Positions 1 to 12,130 are shown, counted from the stretch's first letter. The stretch is DNA of 64,000 nt from Riptortus pedestris (GCA_019009955.1 CM032232.1:68622501-68686500), one strand, 5' to 3'. A program made the numbers and translations. Notes: a model not told the origin generated them from the sequence alone.

Positions 1-653
1 AGCTGGAGCTATTCTGTCTAAATCAGTTGTTCCGAGAACTTGCCAATGTCAATTTTTACTCATTAAAGTTGATAAGTAACTTTAAGGAACAACAAATGAA
101 AAAAAAAAAACAGAATACAACCAATTATGTTTCCATTTCTGCTCAAGTTTTAGGTGGGAGTTCATATTAGTATAAAAATAAATTGTGTCGGTCTGAATGA
201 TAGATAATAGCAAATAATCCAGTTATATATTCTCTGTAGCATTCCATAATTTAGAGAAGAATATACATGCAAATCAGACAAATGAAAATATATATTAATT
301 TTAATTAAACAAATGTTATAAAAAATTCACTTAATTATTAAATACTCAGTTTTTTAAGAAGTATAATCACTGAAACGCTTGAAATCTAGTGGTGAACATG
401 TTCATAACATCTTTTGACATTCAAAATTTGATTTAAAACATATTACAAAATCACTAACTATATACCAACATTAAGGCTATTTCTTTTGGAGCGTCATAGC
501 TTCTAAAATACGGTGGATAACGCATTCACCACCCTGAATGAAAACGAAAAGAACGAGTAATCAAAACCGGACGAAACATAGCCATAAAACAAGTATTGCA
601 TAAAAACTATTGATAGAATTCTTAAATGTTAATTAGATTGTTAATGAGATTCA

Positions 654-656
<3 letters not shown>
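1..656. other. AT-rich unassigned DNA
   Basis: No open frame of note, no recognisable repeat family and no splice-like structure was seen here. It is ordinary AT-rich sequence leading into an (AT)n tract. Confidence 0.5.

Positions 657-716
<60 letters not shown>
657..716. repeat. (AT)n microsatellite
   Basis: An almost uninterrupted AT dinucleotide run of about 60 bases. Unlike many AT runs in this window, it is not flanked by family H sequence. The Tyr-Ile repeats in the overlapping open frame are produced by the dinucleotide and are not a protein. Confidence 0.95.
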
Positions 717-718
<2 letters not shown>

Positions 719-1879
719 CCTATGTGCGCGCGAATATTGTGTTTTTGCGGAAAGTTAAAAATGTTATTTTATTTAAGAAAAAAAAGGAAATGTAAACATA
801 AATTCAAAATATAAGATTGAAATAAATTTTGAGAATTTTGTTTTTCCTTTACAAAAATATTTTATTGAAAATAGGTAAACTTTCTAGTGCTTAAGGAACC
901 ATCTTTCTCTAGAGAGCATAAAGTGGTTAACTTTCGTGTTTCTTTGAATGTGATATGGCCTGAAGATAGGACGGTCACCTCCAGGCCACACGAACAGAAT
1001 ATAAATAAATGTATTACTTTTTAAAGAAGAAACTTTTGTCAGATTCTTCCAGTTATAAATGATACACCCTCTAAGTAACTTCCCGTATCAAATAAAATGT
1101 TAGAGTTGTGCTCTTCAAGGTGTCTTCAATGAAAATAAAATATGTTGAGTAAATATTAACAATGCCTTTGCTTTATTTATTATTTTAATCTTCCGTCTCA
1201 AATGTATTATATGAAAATATGAATTGAGAGTACTCGATTATATTTAACAAAGTTCATTTTGCGTCTTGTGACTTACATTCCTTTAAGCGCATTTTATTAG
1301 AATATTTAGAATTTTTAACGTAATAAAGTCCGAGTAATCAAATTCTCCTAAAAATCAACCCTCTCCCCACCCAAGAAAACGAAAAGCGTGGCATTCAAAT
1401 GATGAAATATTGCAAATCCCTCGGCACCCTTCACGCCACAATTTCCCCCCACAAAAATGGATAGAAGAGCAGGGCGGGAAGCAGAGATTTCAATCAAGGT
1501 AAAAGCTTGGCCATCAAATATGCAAGGACCAACGGGAGTAGGACGATTGGTAGCTGGACGCTTCCGTATTATATCTCTGAGTGAGAACTACTTCAATATG
1601 GGGTCTCTATACATAAGAAAAATGTATTCTGGAAATCAGAAAAACATCCTTCCTTTTCTATGGGATAATGCTTAAGTATTTTTACTGAACCATTATTATA
1701 TTAAAAACTATCTATTTGGAACTGAGAGCTTCTACACTAATTACCTTTACATATGCGATTGTAAATTTCTAGCGAACATCTGATAAGAGTCAGCTGTTAG
1801 CTGGTAACTATATTAAATTCATCGCTGTCTTCTGACCTCTGATAGAAAGTTTTCAGAGCTGTTACAATAAAATAGATTT
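717..1879. other. Unassigned DNA with a GC-richer patch
   Basis: Mostly AT-rich and unrecognised. About 1350-1660 is richer in G+C and holds a 72-codon ATG frame (1457-1675), without recognisable domain, paired splice sites or poly(A) signal. It could be a conserved non-coding block or an exon, but nothing here decides it. Confidence 0.35.
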
Positions 1880-2078
1880 TATTATTATTATTTATTAACG
1901 TCCACTTTTTGCTACTATAGCTAATTAGGACCGGTTATCTACAGGTTACCACTCTTTTCTAGCAACGATGGGACCGAAGATTTTATTTAATGAGTTCGTC
2001 ACTAAATAAATTCATTTTTGCCCAGGCAGGAATCGAACTCGCCACTCAAGGTTTGCCTTGTGAGATAAGGGCCAACAG
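1880..2078 (-). mobile_element. tRNA-derived SINE, apparently full length
   Basis: Read on the minus strand, a tRNA-like head carries a pol III B-box-like GAGTTCGATTCC (2029-2040). It is followed by a unique body shared with the copies at 10.1, 12.5, 21.8, 25.9 and 55.2 kb. The element ends in GTTAATAAATAATAATAAT. The flanks share AATAGATTT at 1871-1879 and 2079-2087, a probable 9-bp target site duplication. The head aligns with the copy at 21.8 kb. SINEs of this type have no protein and depend on a LINE reverse transcriptase for movement. Confidence 0.8.
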
Positions 2079-3109
2079 AATAGATTTCATTTGATTACTA
2101 TAAGAATTGGGTGGATGTCGATTATGTATACACTAATTATTGACCTATTACTTCTCTGATGGTGTTAAACATTATCACATTGAAAACTCGGTGACTAATT
2201 TTGTAGATTTCCTGTCTCTCCTACACCGATTACGCATCCTTAGTTTCAAAATATGTTTACTTTTTCAAGCATGATATTACTATCTTTATATTGTTTGAAT
2301 GTATTTTTGACAAAAATGCTGTCTGAAAAGGGCTGCCACAAAACATTTGTTTAGAGTCGTTATGAAGGATTTTATTTGCTTAGGAAGTTGGAAACTTGCA
2401 AAGGAATTTCAATTGGATTGCTTGAATTTTTAAGCATTTGATGTCTATGTGGATTTCCACGGTTGTACACTGCTTGTGTAGATCGGCTATTCCAACTGTA
2501 AACTTTCAAGGTTTAATATAGGTAGTAAGGTTTTTGTTGTGATTCAAATGATATTCCATACTTGTTTCCTGTAAACTAATAATAATATGTTATAACACAC
2601 GTAGTATTATTTAGAATGAAAGTTTATATCTATTCTGTCGCTGAATATACTATGCATTATGCCGTGTGAAGATAAACGGAAGAATCTTCAAGTGAATTGC
2701 CCAAAGATCTTTTTATTATTTATTTTAATATTGTTATTATTAACATCCACTTTTTTTTTATTTAATTTAATAGGAATACAAGATAGTCATGTGGTGCCTA
2801 AATCAGGTTTAATTTTTACCCAATCAATATTTACTATTTGCTTTATTCTTTACAGAAATCCACATCCTAATTTATTATTAGGAGGCGGTATTATGTTTTG
2901 ACGTGCGAAATGATGGACCAGCCTTTACCGTAGCCCACATGGGCAACAAATACATAATCCTTCTAAGTGAAAGGTTAATTTCATAGTAGAGTTGTGAAAC
3001 TGGGCTTATACTTTATCAAAGTAAAAAGTTCCTAGGCCCTTTCACAATCCATTCCCTAGTCTGAATTTATTTTGGGAAACTTTACGAGAATATTTATAGT
3101 TATTATTTT
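2079..3109. other. Unassigned AT-rich DNA
   Basis: There is one 80-codon open frame at 2659-2901 rich in Leu, Phe and Ile. It is AT-rich and low in complexity, with no recognisable motif, so I do not call it a gene. Confidence 0.4.
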
Positions 3110-3510
3110 TGTTTGGCCCCGGACTAGCTCCGAAATGAATGTCAATAAAAAGCTTCGACCCACCCAAAGTTATTGAGCTCTCGTTACTTTGAGGGGCTGA
3201 TTATGTTTCTCCGAATTGCGGGGGATGTTTTTCTCCGCTCCATCCAGGCCCGATGCCGAATGAGAAAAGTTTTTCTTATTGTTCCACTGGTTTTGCTGGG
3301 AGCGTCAAGTTGCGGGAATTTTCTGGAAGGTCGCCAGCAGTCCATTCATCAGTACTTCCACTTCCAAACTTCAAATACTCAGCTTCACGTCTAAACTACT
3401 CTACAGAATTTGTCTTTGATTTCGAATCGTATATTTGCTCACATTCTGAGCGTCACCCTCAGTTCAATTCCTTTTCCTTGGCCCCTATTCCTTGTTCTTG
3501 TTCCTAGAAT
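3110..3510. other. GC-richer block with overlapping short frames
   Basis: Base composition rises clearly above the surroundings. Two overlapping plus-strand frames of 73 and 84 codons (3173-3394 and 3253-3507) are open, but neither has a recognised domain. The block could be a fossil exon, a promoter-proximal region or a conserved non-coding element. Confidence 0.25.
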
Positions 3511-3944
3511 CCAGAAAGCCTTTATTTTTCTCATTATTGTGTTGATTCGTTCTCTGAAATATTCCTAATCCTAAACAAACAACGTTTTTGACTCAAAAGG
3601 TACTATTAGTTGTACAATCAAAAAGTGCAATTGCCCTGTGACCAGTAGACCAGCTTTGGAAAATGTCTTACGGCATTAACCATACCAATGGCAGTAAATG
3701 TGAGAGTACATAAATTTCTATATTAAAAAACTTTCCATTGACATAAAAAAAATTAATCCTTAACCCTATAGGATTAATTTAAAGTTTTCCACAACTTCTT
3801 GTTGTTGTTGAGACAGACAACTGCAACTGGGGCAAAAATGTAGTATTCAATATTAAAATATTGATTTGAGTACGACACAAACACAGTAAATGTAAAATAT
3901 TTCCTTACTTATAAATATATAATTTAGCTCTTTTAATTAACTTA

Positions 3945-3998
3945 TAGGCCATAGTAGCAAAAAATTGGACGTTAATAAATAATAATAATTATTATTAT
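3945..3998 (+). mobile_element. SINE 3' fragment
   Basis: Only the last part of the SINE body survives (AGCAAAAAATTGGACGTTA followed by an ATAATAATAAT tail). It matches the 3' end of the copies at 1.9 and 12.5 kb. The tRNA-like head is missing, as is usual for 5'-truncated insertions. Confidence 0.6.
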
Positions 3999-5513
3999 TA
4001 TGTATAACCTTTATTGTAAACTTTCAAGTTATTTTATATCGCTCATTAACAAATTATACGGAGTGTACTAAATTATGTAGATATCCAAGTTTTATTTAAG
4101 TTATTCATAAAATATTATTTATTTCTGTGGCAAAGTCTCTTATTTCTGCCCCCACCCCCGTTACCCCAAATGCCAATAAATAATTTTTTTCATTTTAAAA
4201 TGTTAGTTTTAAATATGATTCAATTTCTTCATAAATCAGTACCCATTTGGTTTAGTCGCTAATTACTTCTTCCAATTGGGCATCAGACAATGGTAGCCAT
4301 TTGGGTGGCTTTTCGTTTCGTAAGACACATTCGTTTCATATTTAGTCAACTACAAATATACAATTTATTTATCAAAAGAAAAAAAATATTACAATATTTC
4401 TGCATTTTGATGCTGAGTTGAGGCTCCAACATAGCACCAAGGCCCTCGAGAATTTCATTCTCCTATGAAATATGTAAATACCATTTCGAGTTCTGGAGAT
4501 GTTTCACACCTCTGATGGGATGTGAATATTTCAAGGGTTTGTTCTGTGGCAGGCAATCGTGTTTACTGCAAAAATATTTCATTTGAATGTTCCGAAGTGT
4601 CTCACTTCTTCAGGCCACAAAATTTTGCTTTTTCTCATGATTTATAACCATGAAACCGGGTTTAACACTTTTTTACGTCCTATAATATCCCTTGAGGTGA
4701 CACGATACACCAAGCATCCGGAACGAAAGGGACTTAACATTATTATGCTCTTAGGTGACAAAACATATTTTTGAAGTTCGTAAGAAAGTATAAATACAAT
4801 ACAAAATACAATGTAATGTAATACAAAAGTGTGTGTGTTTGTAATTGTGTAAAACATGATAAATTTTGAGTGAAATATTCATTATTTATTCGGCATGGAA
4901 CATAATTTGTTTTGTTTTTTTAATTTGTACATATGAGCGCAGAAACAACCAAAACTAGATTCTTATTAAGGTTACTGAAAAAGTGGGTACAGCATGTTTT
5001 TATACGACAAAATTATCGAAGATTTGATATTAATACCTATGAATTAAGTTATTATATGATTTGTATATAGAAATACGAATATTTATAATTTGCTTTCTGA
5101 CTTGTTGTTGGTGACACTGAATTTATCTCACTACTTCTTCTATGTATTTGAAAACACAATTTCATTCATATAAGTATAAAAAATGATAGTTACACGATTT
5201 TTTTCAATTGTTGCGAAAAATAAATAAATTATTTTACTTTGTAAGTCAAAGATATTCTTAGACATTTGAAGGCGATTTCATATTATGATAAGTTGTGCTT
5301 TGGATTAAAACAACAATCTGCTTTATACCATATAGCAACAAAAAGGACGCTAAAACATTTACATTCCTATATTCCCTGTACGCTTATATATTAATTTTAG
5401 TACTGCTTCTCGAAACTTTGGGAACTCAAAGAAAGTGAACCAACTCAAAAAATAAATAAAAGGGGTGCAGTCTTGCGCAGTCGCCCGGCTGTTGTTGTCC
5501 AGGCTACACAGCT
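3999..5513. other. Unassigned AT-rich DNA
   Basis: No repeat family or gene was recognised. Overlapping plus and minus frames near 4559-4857 are short and lack motifs. Confidence 0.4.
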
Positions 5514-6027
5514 ATTTTTCAGTTTTCAGCCTTCAGCAAACCCCCACTTCTACACATGTTACATAAACAATAATCTGTTATGTAATATTCCACATTATTC
5601 GAAGCTTAAATAGCATACATTGTTTTCAAGAGACCATTATTATACCAGATAAATCTAAATATGTTATCGTGAACCCCCCCCCCCCCGCTTCTTAAGTTCT
5701 TGAACTACTAAAATTTGATTGATTGAGATAAAAATTATTCAGATCCATTACAAATTACAGTACTCGATATAGTAAATAGTTTTCAATAAAATTAATATAT
5801 TATACTCTGATATATTTCAGTAATTGTTTTCTTTCCTTTTAGGAAGTTGGCACACCTGTTCGTTTACGTTTCATGTGCCTCCCATCTGGAGGTTTCTTCT
5901 TATCGTTTGTATTAATTCACTTAATATTCGCGGTGGTGTTGTGCTATCAGTATGTAGATTTATCTATTGTTAAACATCACAAGGGAAATCTGCTTAGTTT
6001 ACGCAGCCCCAGCGTGACGGACTTTTT
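5514..6027 (+). mobile_element. Family H copy, tail half only
   Basis: Holds the long tail module (from CAGCCTTCAGCAAACCCCCA) and the terminal hairpin end, CGCAGCCCCAGCGTGACGG then ACTTTTT. The body and palindromic end are missing. It is the left arm of a large inverted repeat with the copy at 6422-7229; the arms match over about 450-500 bp. A C-run at about 5675 in this arm corresponds to a G-run at about 6747 in the other. Confidence 0.85.
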
Positions 6028-6421
6028 ATTGTGCTAAGGCTAGAAGATACAAGCAAATAGAGTTGTTGGGTATTGAAGGAGAGAGATCCAATTACAGGGA
6101 GGAAACGTTAATAAGCGGACTATTAAGACACAGTTGAGCGATTCGAAATGAACCCTTTTGATAAGTGCGAGTGCATTAAGGGGAAGTAATAGAGGATGAA
6201 GGAGCAGTTAGAGCGAGGGTGTCGGCGAAGGGTCAGGCAGGAAGGGTGCGAGAACCACCCCTAAATGATGCGAGAACTATAGCAACTCCTCAGTTCATCC
6301 CTTAGTTCCAAGCAAGATCACACGAGTCTATCGCATGGTGAAGGCAACTCTCTTGTTCGAGATATATGAATGATAGTAGCCACTAACATGAATACTAGAA
6401 TATTACAACTCAACTACTAAA
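6028..6421. other. GC-richer spacer between inverted family H copies
   Basis: About 390 bp bracketed by two inverted family H arms. It is visibly richer in G+C than the surroundings and is not repeated elsewhere in the window as far as I can see. There is no long open frame. It may be a captured host fragment or simply the loop of an inverted duplication. Confidence 0.4.
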
Positions 6422-7229
6422 AAAGTACGTCTTGCAAGGGCTGCGTAAACTAATCAGATTTCCCTGGTGATGTTTAACGATAGATAAATCTGCATACATG
6501 ATAACACAACACCACCGCGAATATTAAGTGAATAAATACAAACGATAATAAGAAACCTCCAGACGGGAAGCACCTGAAACGTAAACCGACTTCCCAGGAA
6601 GAAAAACAATTAATGAAATATATCAGAATATAACGTATTAATTTTATTGAAAACTATTTACTATATCTAGTACTATAATTTGTAATGGATCAGAATAATT
6701 TTTATCTCGATCAATCAAATTTTAGGTGTCCAAGAACTTAAGAAGGGGGGGGGGTCATACCTCATGAAGGTCTCTTGAAAACTATTTATTTTATTTAAGC
6801 TTCGAATAATATGGCTTATTACATAACAGAGTATTGTTTATGTAACATGTGTAGAAGTGGGGGTTTTCTGAAGGCTGAAAAATGAAAATATCTCGGTTAG
6901 ATAGAGAAATTCAAGATAGAGAATAAAGGTATATAACAATATTTATAGTACATTTAATTAAAATCCCCCCTCTAAACTCCCCCCCCCCTCCCACTGGTCC
7001 GATTTCATCCATTAACGAACTTGATCTGTCTTTTTACATAAAACGTTTAAATATCGAGTTTGGTAACGATCAAACAAATATTGCGACGTCTAGAGCATTA
7101 TAAAATTTTGAACGGACCTCATTGTCATCATCTCCTGGAAAGGATCGATGGACATTTGAAGAAAATTTTGCAAAATCGCGGCATGAGTACGACCTCAATA
7201 GCTGATTTTCCTTAAGGGAAATCTGCTAA
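6422..7229 (-). mobile_element. Family H copy, both ends present, long tail
   Basis: Reverse orientation. It runs from the hairpin end (about 6422, degraded), through the long tail, then the body. The body has an internal deletion after TTTAATTAAAATCCCCCC. It ends in the palindromic end GATTTTCCTTAAGGGAAATC and TGCTAAA. The (AT)n site is nearly unexpanded here. Confidence 0.85.
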
Positions 7230-8447
7230 AATTGATTCATCATTAGTTGTCATGAGGTTGAAGAAGCAGAATATTGGCTAGGTTGCACTTTGGCAGTGGA
7301 TAACAGAATTTCCGAACTATTTTCGTTGAGTGTCCTACAATGTTTTCTTTATGGCTTTTAAAATCATAATTTCAAACTTTTGGACGTCTAGAGTTTCAAA
7401 AATATCACTTAAGGCAGTCAGTCTTTCAACAGTTTCAATAATGGTTGTGCACCTGGAGAAATAAATCGCCAGCGATGTGACGGCCTTGGAGATAGGCTAA
7501 ATCTGTGTGTGCACGCTAGTAGCCATGATGTAGGAGACAAAGCATGAAGTTGATGACTATTGATTCTAAACGGCGTGAAGTGACTCTGGGAGTTATACCA
7601 ATGTTTGCCCCATTCCTCTCCTCCCACTATCTACTACCTCACGTGTTTGCTCTCCGACGCTATAGGGTAATCGTTCTTAAATCAAAACAGCCATAATACC
7701 TAACATGAATATCTTAAAGAAGAAATATTTCCATGGGAGACGTCTCAGATTTGCCATAGGAGCTTTACCAGGATGGAAATAAACACTCTGTAACCCCAGC
7801 ATTTGACTCTTTTAAACACTATATTTAAAGAGAGCTGTATTTCTCAGTGCTAATTTAATAAATAAATCCATAAGGCTACCGCTAATGGAAAGAAACACAA
7901 GAGCTTACCTGTATCAATCTGGCATAGAGAAATGAAAGAGGGCCAGTGAAGTAAGACATATAGGTATTTGAAATAAATATAAGAGGTAAGTTGGACCAGC
8001 ATTTTTATATCCTTGTACAAAGAATTGTCTGTTTTGACCTTCCCTGAACCCATTTCCACTAGTATCTAAGTACGGATGAACGTATCTCATACAACCCAAA
8101 AACTGCTAGCCTTTGAATGTTGAAATTTCATATTTGGCATTGTTGTAACGTCTAGTTGTGCCCTCGTTTTTTTAATAAAATCGATTAAGGGAGAGGTAGA
8201 GTTTGAAAGAGGGCGAAAATAAATGATTGCGTACTACTTCGCACGTATTAAAAGTAAGAAACTTTTGTATAAAGATTTTTTGGGTTTAACATGAAAATAT
8301 CTATATTCTTACCCGTAGTGGACATACAAAATTAAATCATAGTTATTTATTGAAAGGCTTCTTCCCATCAACCTGCGACTGCTGTAATGTTTCTATTAAT
8401 GTTTCAAATCTTCTTCTGAATAGTAAAACTATAGTCTTCCATAATAA
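7230..8447. other. Unassigned DNA
   Basis: A 69-codon minus-strand frame at 7418-7627 lies in a slightly GC-richer stretch but shows no recognisable domain. Other frames near 7850-8099 overlap each other on the same strand. No repeat family was recognised. Confidence 0.35.
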
Positions 8448-9053
8448 GCGTTATATCTTAAACCAAACTTAAGAGAACTCTTTGGAGACGACAAAGCAAA
8501 CATCAAGAGACTTATGGCATTTGTTGAAACTCATTTGTCCCAGGAATTAAAGTTCCATCTCCCACTAATGACAATGGTTTACGGGTCATATTTTAATATA
8601 TAAATAAATAATTTATATATCATTTTTTCATCCAATACAGTGGAACGGAGATATCGTATATCACTTTCATATGATATGGAACCTAAAACGTTTTTTAATT
8701 TAAAATGATTACAAATAAGTCATTTGGGCCCCACATAAGACGTTTTGGGGGTCTAAAACTTTCACGATTGAAGCATCTGGAGGACGATTTCCGACCAACC
8801 ACGATAGTTCAAGCATACTTTAATTATTAGATTACATAAATTGAACATTCAAATCGAACCAGAAATAGTTAATATTTCTGATATTTTAGTCCAAGGTAAA
8901 CATTCAAAAAGGTCTAGACATGTAAAAGGTCACCAAGGCAGAGAAGCAATACCACTATATATAACCAGACGCATTGTTGATGGCTTGAATGATCATGAAA
9001 ACGATGTGTCTAGATCAGAAGTGCTCTTTTGGCTGGGAAAGTTACATAAATAA
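8448..9053 (+). pseudogene. Coding-like fragments, function unknown
   Basis: Two plus-strand frames have protein-like rather than low-complexity composition. One runs from 8448 to about 8602 (about 50 codons, including ELFGDDKANIKRLMAFVE). The other runs from about 8800 to 9053 and contains SKRSRHVKGHQGREAIPLYI. They are not in one continuous frame, and the AT-rich piece between them has no clear splice pair. They could be remains of a transposon protein or of two exons. I do not recognise the family. Confidence 0.25.
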
Positions 9054-9796
9054 GTATTGGGAAGTAAAAATTGAGTATTTCGTGTAATTCTAATTAGAGA
9101 TTGTTATCCTGGATAATATATAGTCTTAACCATGTTTAGGGAAATGTTAATATCAAAAGAACACAAGCACTAGGTGTAGAATATAAAATTAAATATAATT
9201 CAAAGGGTGAATGAATTAGCTCAAAGTAAAGTTGCTCCCACAGCAATGTCTTTCTATTGGGTTCACTATGGCTGAATATTCTTTAAACTCTTCTGTGTAT
9301 ACAATAATGAATTCTTTCTTCTGTGTTCTTTTAAATTAATGGCTGTTATATTCACATTCCTAATTACATTCTTTCTTCCCTCATTTTTGAGAACTTTTCA
9401 TTGCCTTTTTAAAGATAAGGGAAACAAAATTAAAAGTAAAGTATCAAGTAATTTAGAAAGAAGGAGAAAAGTCGTTAATTTTATGAGGTCACAATTAATT
9501 CTCCTTCCCCTTAGTGTTTTGTAGAGCACCTTCTTTATGTATTCAATTTTCGGACAATGCACTTTTTAGGTTCAAAAAACTTTTCATCTACCGGTAACTT
9601 TTGAACAAGAAATTGTGGGCTGCCCTTTAACGTCATTAAAGAAAGGGTTATTCTTAGTATGAACGTACTTTTTATACCACATATAAAATGTGATATTGTC
9701 TCTAAAAATATGTCAGATTACTCTGTCTGAAAACGATAATTTATCCTAATTTCGAGTCTAGCTCCAAGAGCCGACAGGTCAACATCGAAAACCTTC
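9054..9796. other. Unassigned AT-rich DNA
   Basis: A 61-codon frame at 9339-9524 has no recognised motif. No repeat family was identified before the ribozyme-like repeat begins. Confidence 0.4.
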
Positions 9797-9836
9797 GGGC
9801 ACTGACGATGATGCACAGCATCGAAAGCGCTTTGCC
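9797..9836 (+). ncRNA. Hammerhead-ribozyme-like motif (type I, minimal)
   Basis: By hand folding: stem I is GGCA (9798-9801) with TGCC (9833-9836). The core is CTGACGA (9802-9808), which fits CUGANGA. Stem II is GATGC/GCATC with loop ACA. GAAA follows at 9823-9826. Stem III is the self-complementary AGCGCT, then a T at the expected cleavage position (9832). One extra T separates the core from stem II. A very short palindromic stem III is typical of hammerheads in Penelope-like elements and retrozymes. Activity is untested. Confidence 0.6.
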
Positions 9837-9945
9837 GTGTTATTAAATTATTATAGTGGAAGCGTAGCCTACATTTTTTCATCCTACCTACATTAGAAGT
9901 CACTTCCACCTGCTAGAATACCAACTCAGAATCCTAATTTCTGTT
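9837..9945 (+). repeat. Body of the hammerhead-bearing repeat
   Basis: Continues from the ribozyme-like motif through TAGTGGAAGCGTAGCC and AATACCAACTCAGAA. The same arrangement occurs in reverse at 27.8 and 39.2 kb. The body has no open frame of its own, consistent with a non-autonomous element. Confidence 0.65.
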
Positions 9946-10070
9946 AGTCTGACGTCTTCAAATCTTTGATTTTAACAGTAATTAACTTTATCATATAGTT
10001 CTTACTAATTCTATTGAAAACGTGTTCGTATGACTGGGGAAAAAATGAATTCACTATATTTTAAAACATA

Positions 10071-10262
10071 GATATTTATTAGCGTCCACAGTACTGCAGC
10101 TAATAGGCACGGGTTTATCTGTAGGTTATCATCCTTTATTCAGCGAGGACAACGAATTTTATTTTGCCAGTTCATCAATTAATAAATTTGCATTGCTCAC
10201 AAGGGAATCGAACCCAAGACTCTTACGTTTGCCCTTCACACCCATTGCTAAACCAAGCCTGT
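10071..10262 (-). mobile_element. tRNA-derived SINE with A and B boxes
   Basis: On the minus strand the head shows an A-box-like TTAGCAATGGGTG (about 10239-10252) and a good B-box GGGTTCGATTCCC (10203-10215). The spacing is tRNA-like. The body is more diverged than in other copies but keeps the sequence corresponding to GATAAACCCGTGCCTATTAG near its 3' end. This is the clearest pol III promoter in the SINE set. Confidence 0.75.
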
Positions 10263-11065
10263 ATTTTATACTTTATTTTCACCTTCTCCTGTAAAAGGGA
10301 TAAATAAATACCAGGGTTATTAGGAACAACAGTCGGAAGGAGGCGATTTGGAGACTCCCTAAATAATATCCGTAAGATAAAAATGGTATGAATCGACCTC
10401 AAAGAATATTTTGAAGAGCAGGATGGTGAAGGAAGTGAATCACAGGAAGAATCAATTAAAAAAACCTCGTATCTTCACAAATATGTCTTCAGGACAGTTT
10501 CACATAGACACATTCCTATTTATTGAGAAATCATGAACCACCATTGTGTAATATAAGCACTTACTGCGTCCATATTAGCAGCTCCGAAGTGCAAAGTAGT
10601 AAAGGAGCTCACTACAGGAAATTCTTGATGTCATTAAAGATTAGGATAAGAAACATTGTGTCTGTTGCAAATATTTATACGTATTTTCCTTTCACTCCAC
10701 CATGTTTTTTGCAGACCTTGCTGCCATCATCCGGTGCTAAAACAACAATGTACACAATGATTACACCCTTCTAAAACACTCATTTAAACATCTTAGAGAT
10801 GAATGTTACATATCTAACTACTTCATAAAATAGGATAAGAAATGTTTGGAGATTTGCGGGAGACAGATATTTCATCCTTTAACTCCTACAAACCGGCCAC
10901 ACACCGGCAGCACATAATATCAACTGGGAAGATTGTTTTAAGAGATTTTGAAATATCGGCCCAAATTAATGAAATACGGACAAATTTTGTGATAATAATT
11001 CCCTGCGATTAAACAGGCGAATAAATAATGAATTACATCAAACGAATGATTTTGCAAGCCTTATT
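10263..11065. other. Unassigned DNA
   Basis: The 83-codon frame at 10523-10774 lacks recognisable motifs. No repeat family was seen. Confidence 0.4.
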
Positions 11066-11513
11066 TTAGCAGATTTCTCTTAAGGGAAATCAGCTATTGA
11101 GGTCGTACTCATGACGCGATTTTCGAGCAATGTCTTCAAATGTCCATCAATCCTACTCAGGAAATGAGGCCCATTCAAAATTTTATATATATATATATAT
11201 ATATATTTGTCTGTTAACGCTCTAGCGGTCGCAGTTTTTGTTTGATTGTTACCAAACTCGATATTTAAACGTTTTATGTAAAAATACAGATCAAGTTCGT
11301 TAATGGCTGAAATCGGACGAGTGGGAGGGGGTTTAGAGGGGGTATTATCGAAAATTCGAAATATCTCCGTTACTAAACGTCGGAACAAAATATTGTATAG
11401 AACCAATCTTAATTTCTCCATCTTGAATATTAACCGAGATATTTGCATTTTTCTTTTTTCAGCCTTCAGCAAACTCCCACTTCTATTCATGTTACATAAA
11501 CAATACAATAAGA
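11066..11513 (+). mobile_element. Family H copy, truncated in the tail
   Basis: The palindromic end starts at about 11066, followed by the left part, (AT)n at 11184-11207, the full body and the start of the long tail (CAGCCTTCAGCAAACTCCCA). It stops at about 11513, so the hairpin end is lost. The overlapping 163-codon minus frame and 93-codon plus frame are repeat sequence, not genes. Confidence 0.9.
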
Positions 11514-11849
11514 AGGAGTCTTTGACAATGACTTTCCCAATCACCTTCAAATCTATAATAACTTCCTTCATAAATAACTCTTGATTATTTAAGTCATGTA
11601 GTTTATTATACTATTATTAGAAACTATACTTTTGTATATCAAGCAGTTTAGGTAAGAGGTGATTTAAGAAGGAAAGATGGTTAAAAAAAGAGGAAAAATG
11701 GTTTAACATTTTTTTGGAGAGTTTAATTAGTTCCAGGGAATAAAAATGGAGCAAATATTTTTCCGATTTGATATTGATTTCATTAGAGTCAGAAAATAGG
11801 GAGGCAAAAGTAATAAAAATCATATATCATCCCTTTTTCATTTATGGAG
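11514..11849. other. Unassigned AT-rich DNA
   Basis: No feature recognised. Confidence 0.4.
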
Positions 11850-12130
11850 GGATTTAGACTATTGCCTTGGGAATATGGGCGAGGGATATAATGTGTTGGT
11901 ACTACTGTATTGGTCTTGGCGATGCAGGGGTGAGTCAGGCTGATGATGTTTGCCCAGGGCACACAGGGAAGGCGTCCCTCATCACACAATGTGTTTGCCC
12001 GCCTCCTCCACCGTCTCCATGGTGACCCCGCACTACTTCCACCGATAGGCATCTTCATCCTATTGCCCCCGGCATGACAATTCAAAGAGTGCAAGTAATT
12101 GAGTGAATTGTACCAACGTGGACGCGTCAA
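11850..12130. other. GC-rich island
   Basis: A sharp composition change. G+C-rich sequence with CpG-containing words (GGCGTCCCTCATCACAC, CCCGCACTACTTCC) sits in AT-rich DNA. A minus-strand frame of 113 codons spans 11789-12130 and includes an Arg/Trp-rich patch, but I recognise no domain. It may be a conserved exon, a promoter region or a regulatory block. Confidence 0.3.

Noticed and set aside
10203..10252. A possible tRNA gene (A and B boxes)
   Set aside because: No acceptor stem or full cloverleaf is visible, and the sequence continues into the shared SINE body, so it is a SINE head.
11080..11571. 163-codon minus-strand frame, the longest in the window
   Set aside because: It lies almost entirely within a family H copy, includes the AT run as YIYIYI, and the same sequence is broken in other copies.
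11940..11975. CTGATGATGTTTGCCC as a hammerhead core
   Set aside because: It lacks the GAAA segment and a plausible stem III.
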